Shown here in pieces: positions 6,406-6,414 of a stretch of 6,414 nucleotides of DNA (position 1 is the stretch's first letter; each line of letters opens with the position of its first letter). This stretch comes from an uncultured Eubacteriales bacterium (GTDB lineage: Bacteria > Bacillota > Clostridia > Oscillospirales > Acutalibacteraceae). The stretch spans positions 1 through 6,414 of the forward strand of contig CAKSQS010000077.1 in assembly GCA_934486705.1 (NCBI GenBank), in the 5' to 3' direction. Below the pieces are notes generated by a model. It had not been told where the DNA came from. It made no database searches and was given only the letters and a program-made list of their open reading frames with translations. A program made the position numbers and the translations under genes.

Positions 6406-6411
6406 AGGAGG
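6406..6411 (+). promoter_or_regulatory. Plus-strand ribosome binding site for a gene starting beyond the window
   Basis: AGGAGG followed by AAA at the window end is a consensus Shine-Dalgarno, so a plus-strand gene probably starts within about 5-10 nt to the right. In related elements the next transfer genes after the VirB6-like gene are a PrgI-like membrane protein and the VirB4 ATPase; which one follows here cannot be seen. Confidence 0.6.
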
Positions 6412-6414
6412 AAA

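Larger units (their letters stand above)
1..6414. mobile_element. Segment of a putative integrative conjugative element (type IV secretion region) with an antisense accessory cassette
   Basis: The assignment is by gene content. A VirB2/TrbC-like small membrane protein is followed directly by a VirB6/TrbL-like polytopic protein, with a sortase-anchored CnaB protein carrying a wall-peptidase-like domain upstream and a single-pass membrane protein downstream. This set is typical of conjugation modules of Gram-positive elements. Element ends, attachment sites, integrase, relaxase, coupling protein and VirB4 ATPase are not in the window, so a plasmid origin or a degraded element cannot be excluded. 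Confidence 0.6.

Noticed and set aside
1..6414. CRISPR array, tRNA or rRNA genes, insertion sequence ends
   Set aside because: No regularly spaced repeats, no recognisable tRNA or rRNA segments, and no transposase or terminal inverted repeats were seen.

Overview
The window reads as part of the conjugation (type IV secretion) region of an integrative conjugative element or similar mobile element from a Gram-positive, Clostridia-type member of the Bacillota. The signs are SD-type ribosome sites (GGTGA, GGAG), tightly overlapping genes, a sortase-anchored CnaB surface protein, and a VirB2-like / VirB6-like gene pair of the kind found in clostridial conjugative transposons. No relaxase, integrase, VirD4 or VirB4 lies in the window, so the element assignment rests on neighbourhood and protein character. 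Genus cannot be read from the sequence; a gut-type Oscillospirales/Eubacteriales host is a guess.

Plus strand, 1-5552, is one compact polycistronic block. It holds: (a) the 3' end of an unrecognised gene (1-336); (b) an 801-aa secreted protein with an NlpC/P60-like peptidase domain, five CnaB/SpaA-like repeats and an SPKTG sorting signal (344-2749); (c) a 149-aa unknown (2742-3191); (d) a 114-aa VirB2/TrbC-like small membrane protein (3172-3516); (e) a 476-aa VirB6/TrbL-like polytopic membrane protein with a long Asn-rich tail (3530-4960); and (f) a 202-aa single-pass membrane protein whose N-terminus resembles the anchor of conjugative cell-wall hydrolases but which has no hydrolase domain (4944-5552). 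Genes b/c, c/d and e/f overlap by 8, 20 and 17 nt. Likely division of labour (inference): d and e build the membrane channel, b works at the outer surface as adhesin and wall-modifying enzyme, and f is an accessory membrane component.

Minus strand, 6395 down to 5523, is a self-contained antisense cassette. A strong-looking promoter (TTGAAG, 17 bp, extended -10 TGA-TATACT) drives a 52-aa small protein, a DUF4160 protein and a DUF2442 protein. It ends in an intrinsic terminator that lies inside the last codons of the convergent plus-strand gene f; the two stop codons are 2 nt apart. The layout looks like a toxin-antitoxin-type or other accessory module placed within the transfer operon, though no activity can be shown from sequence. 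At the right edge a plus-strand AGGAGG suggests that the transfer gene series resumes just beyond the window.
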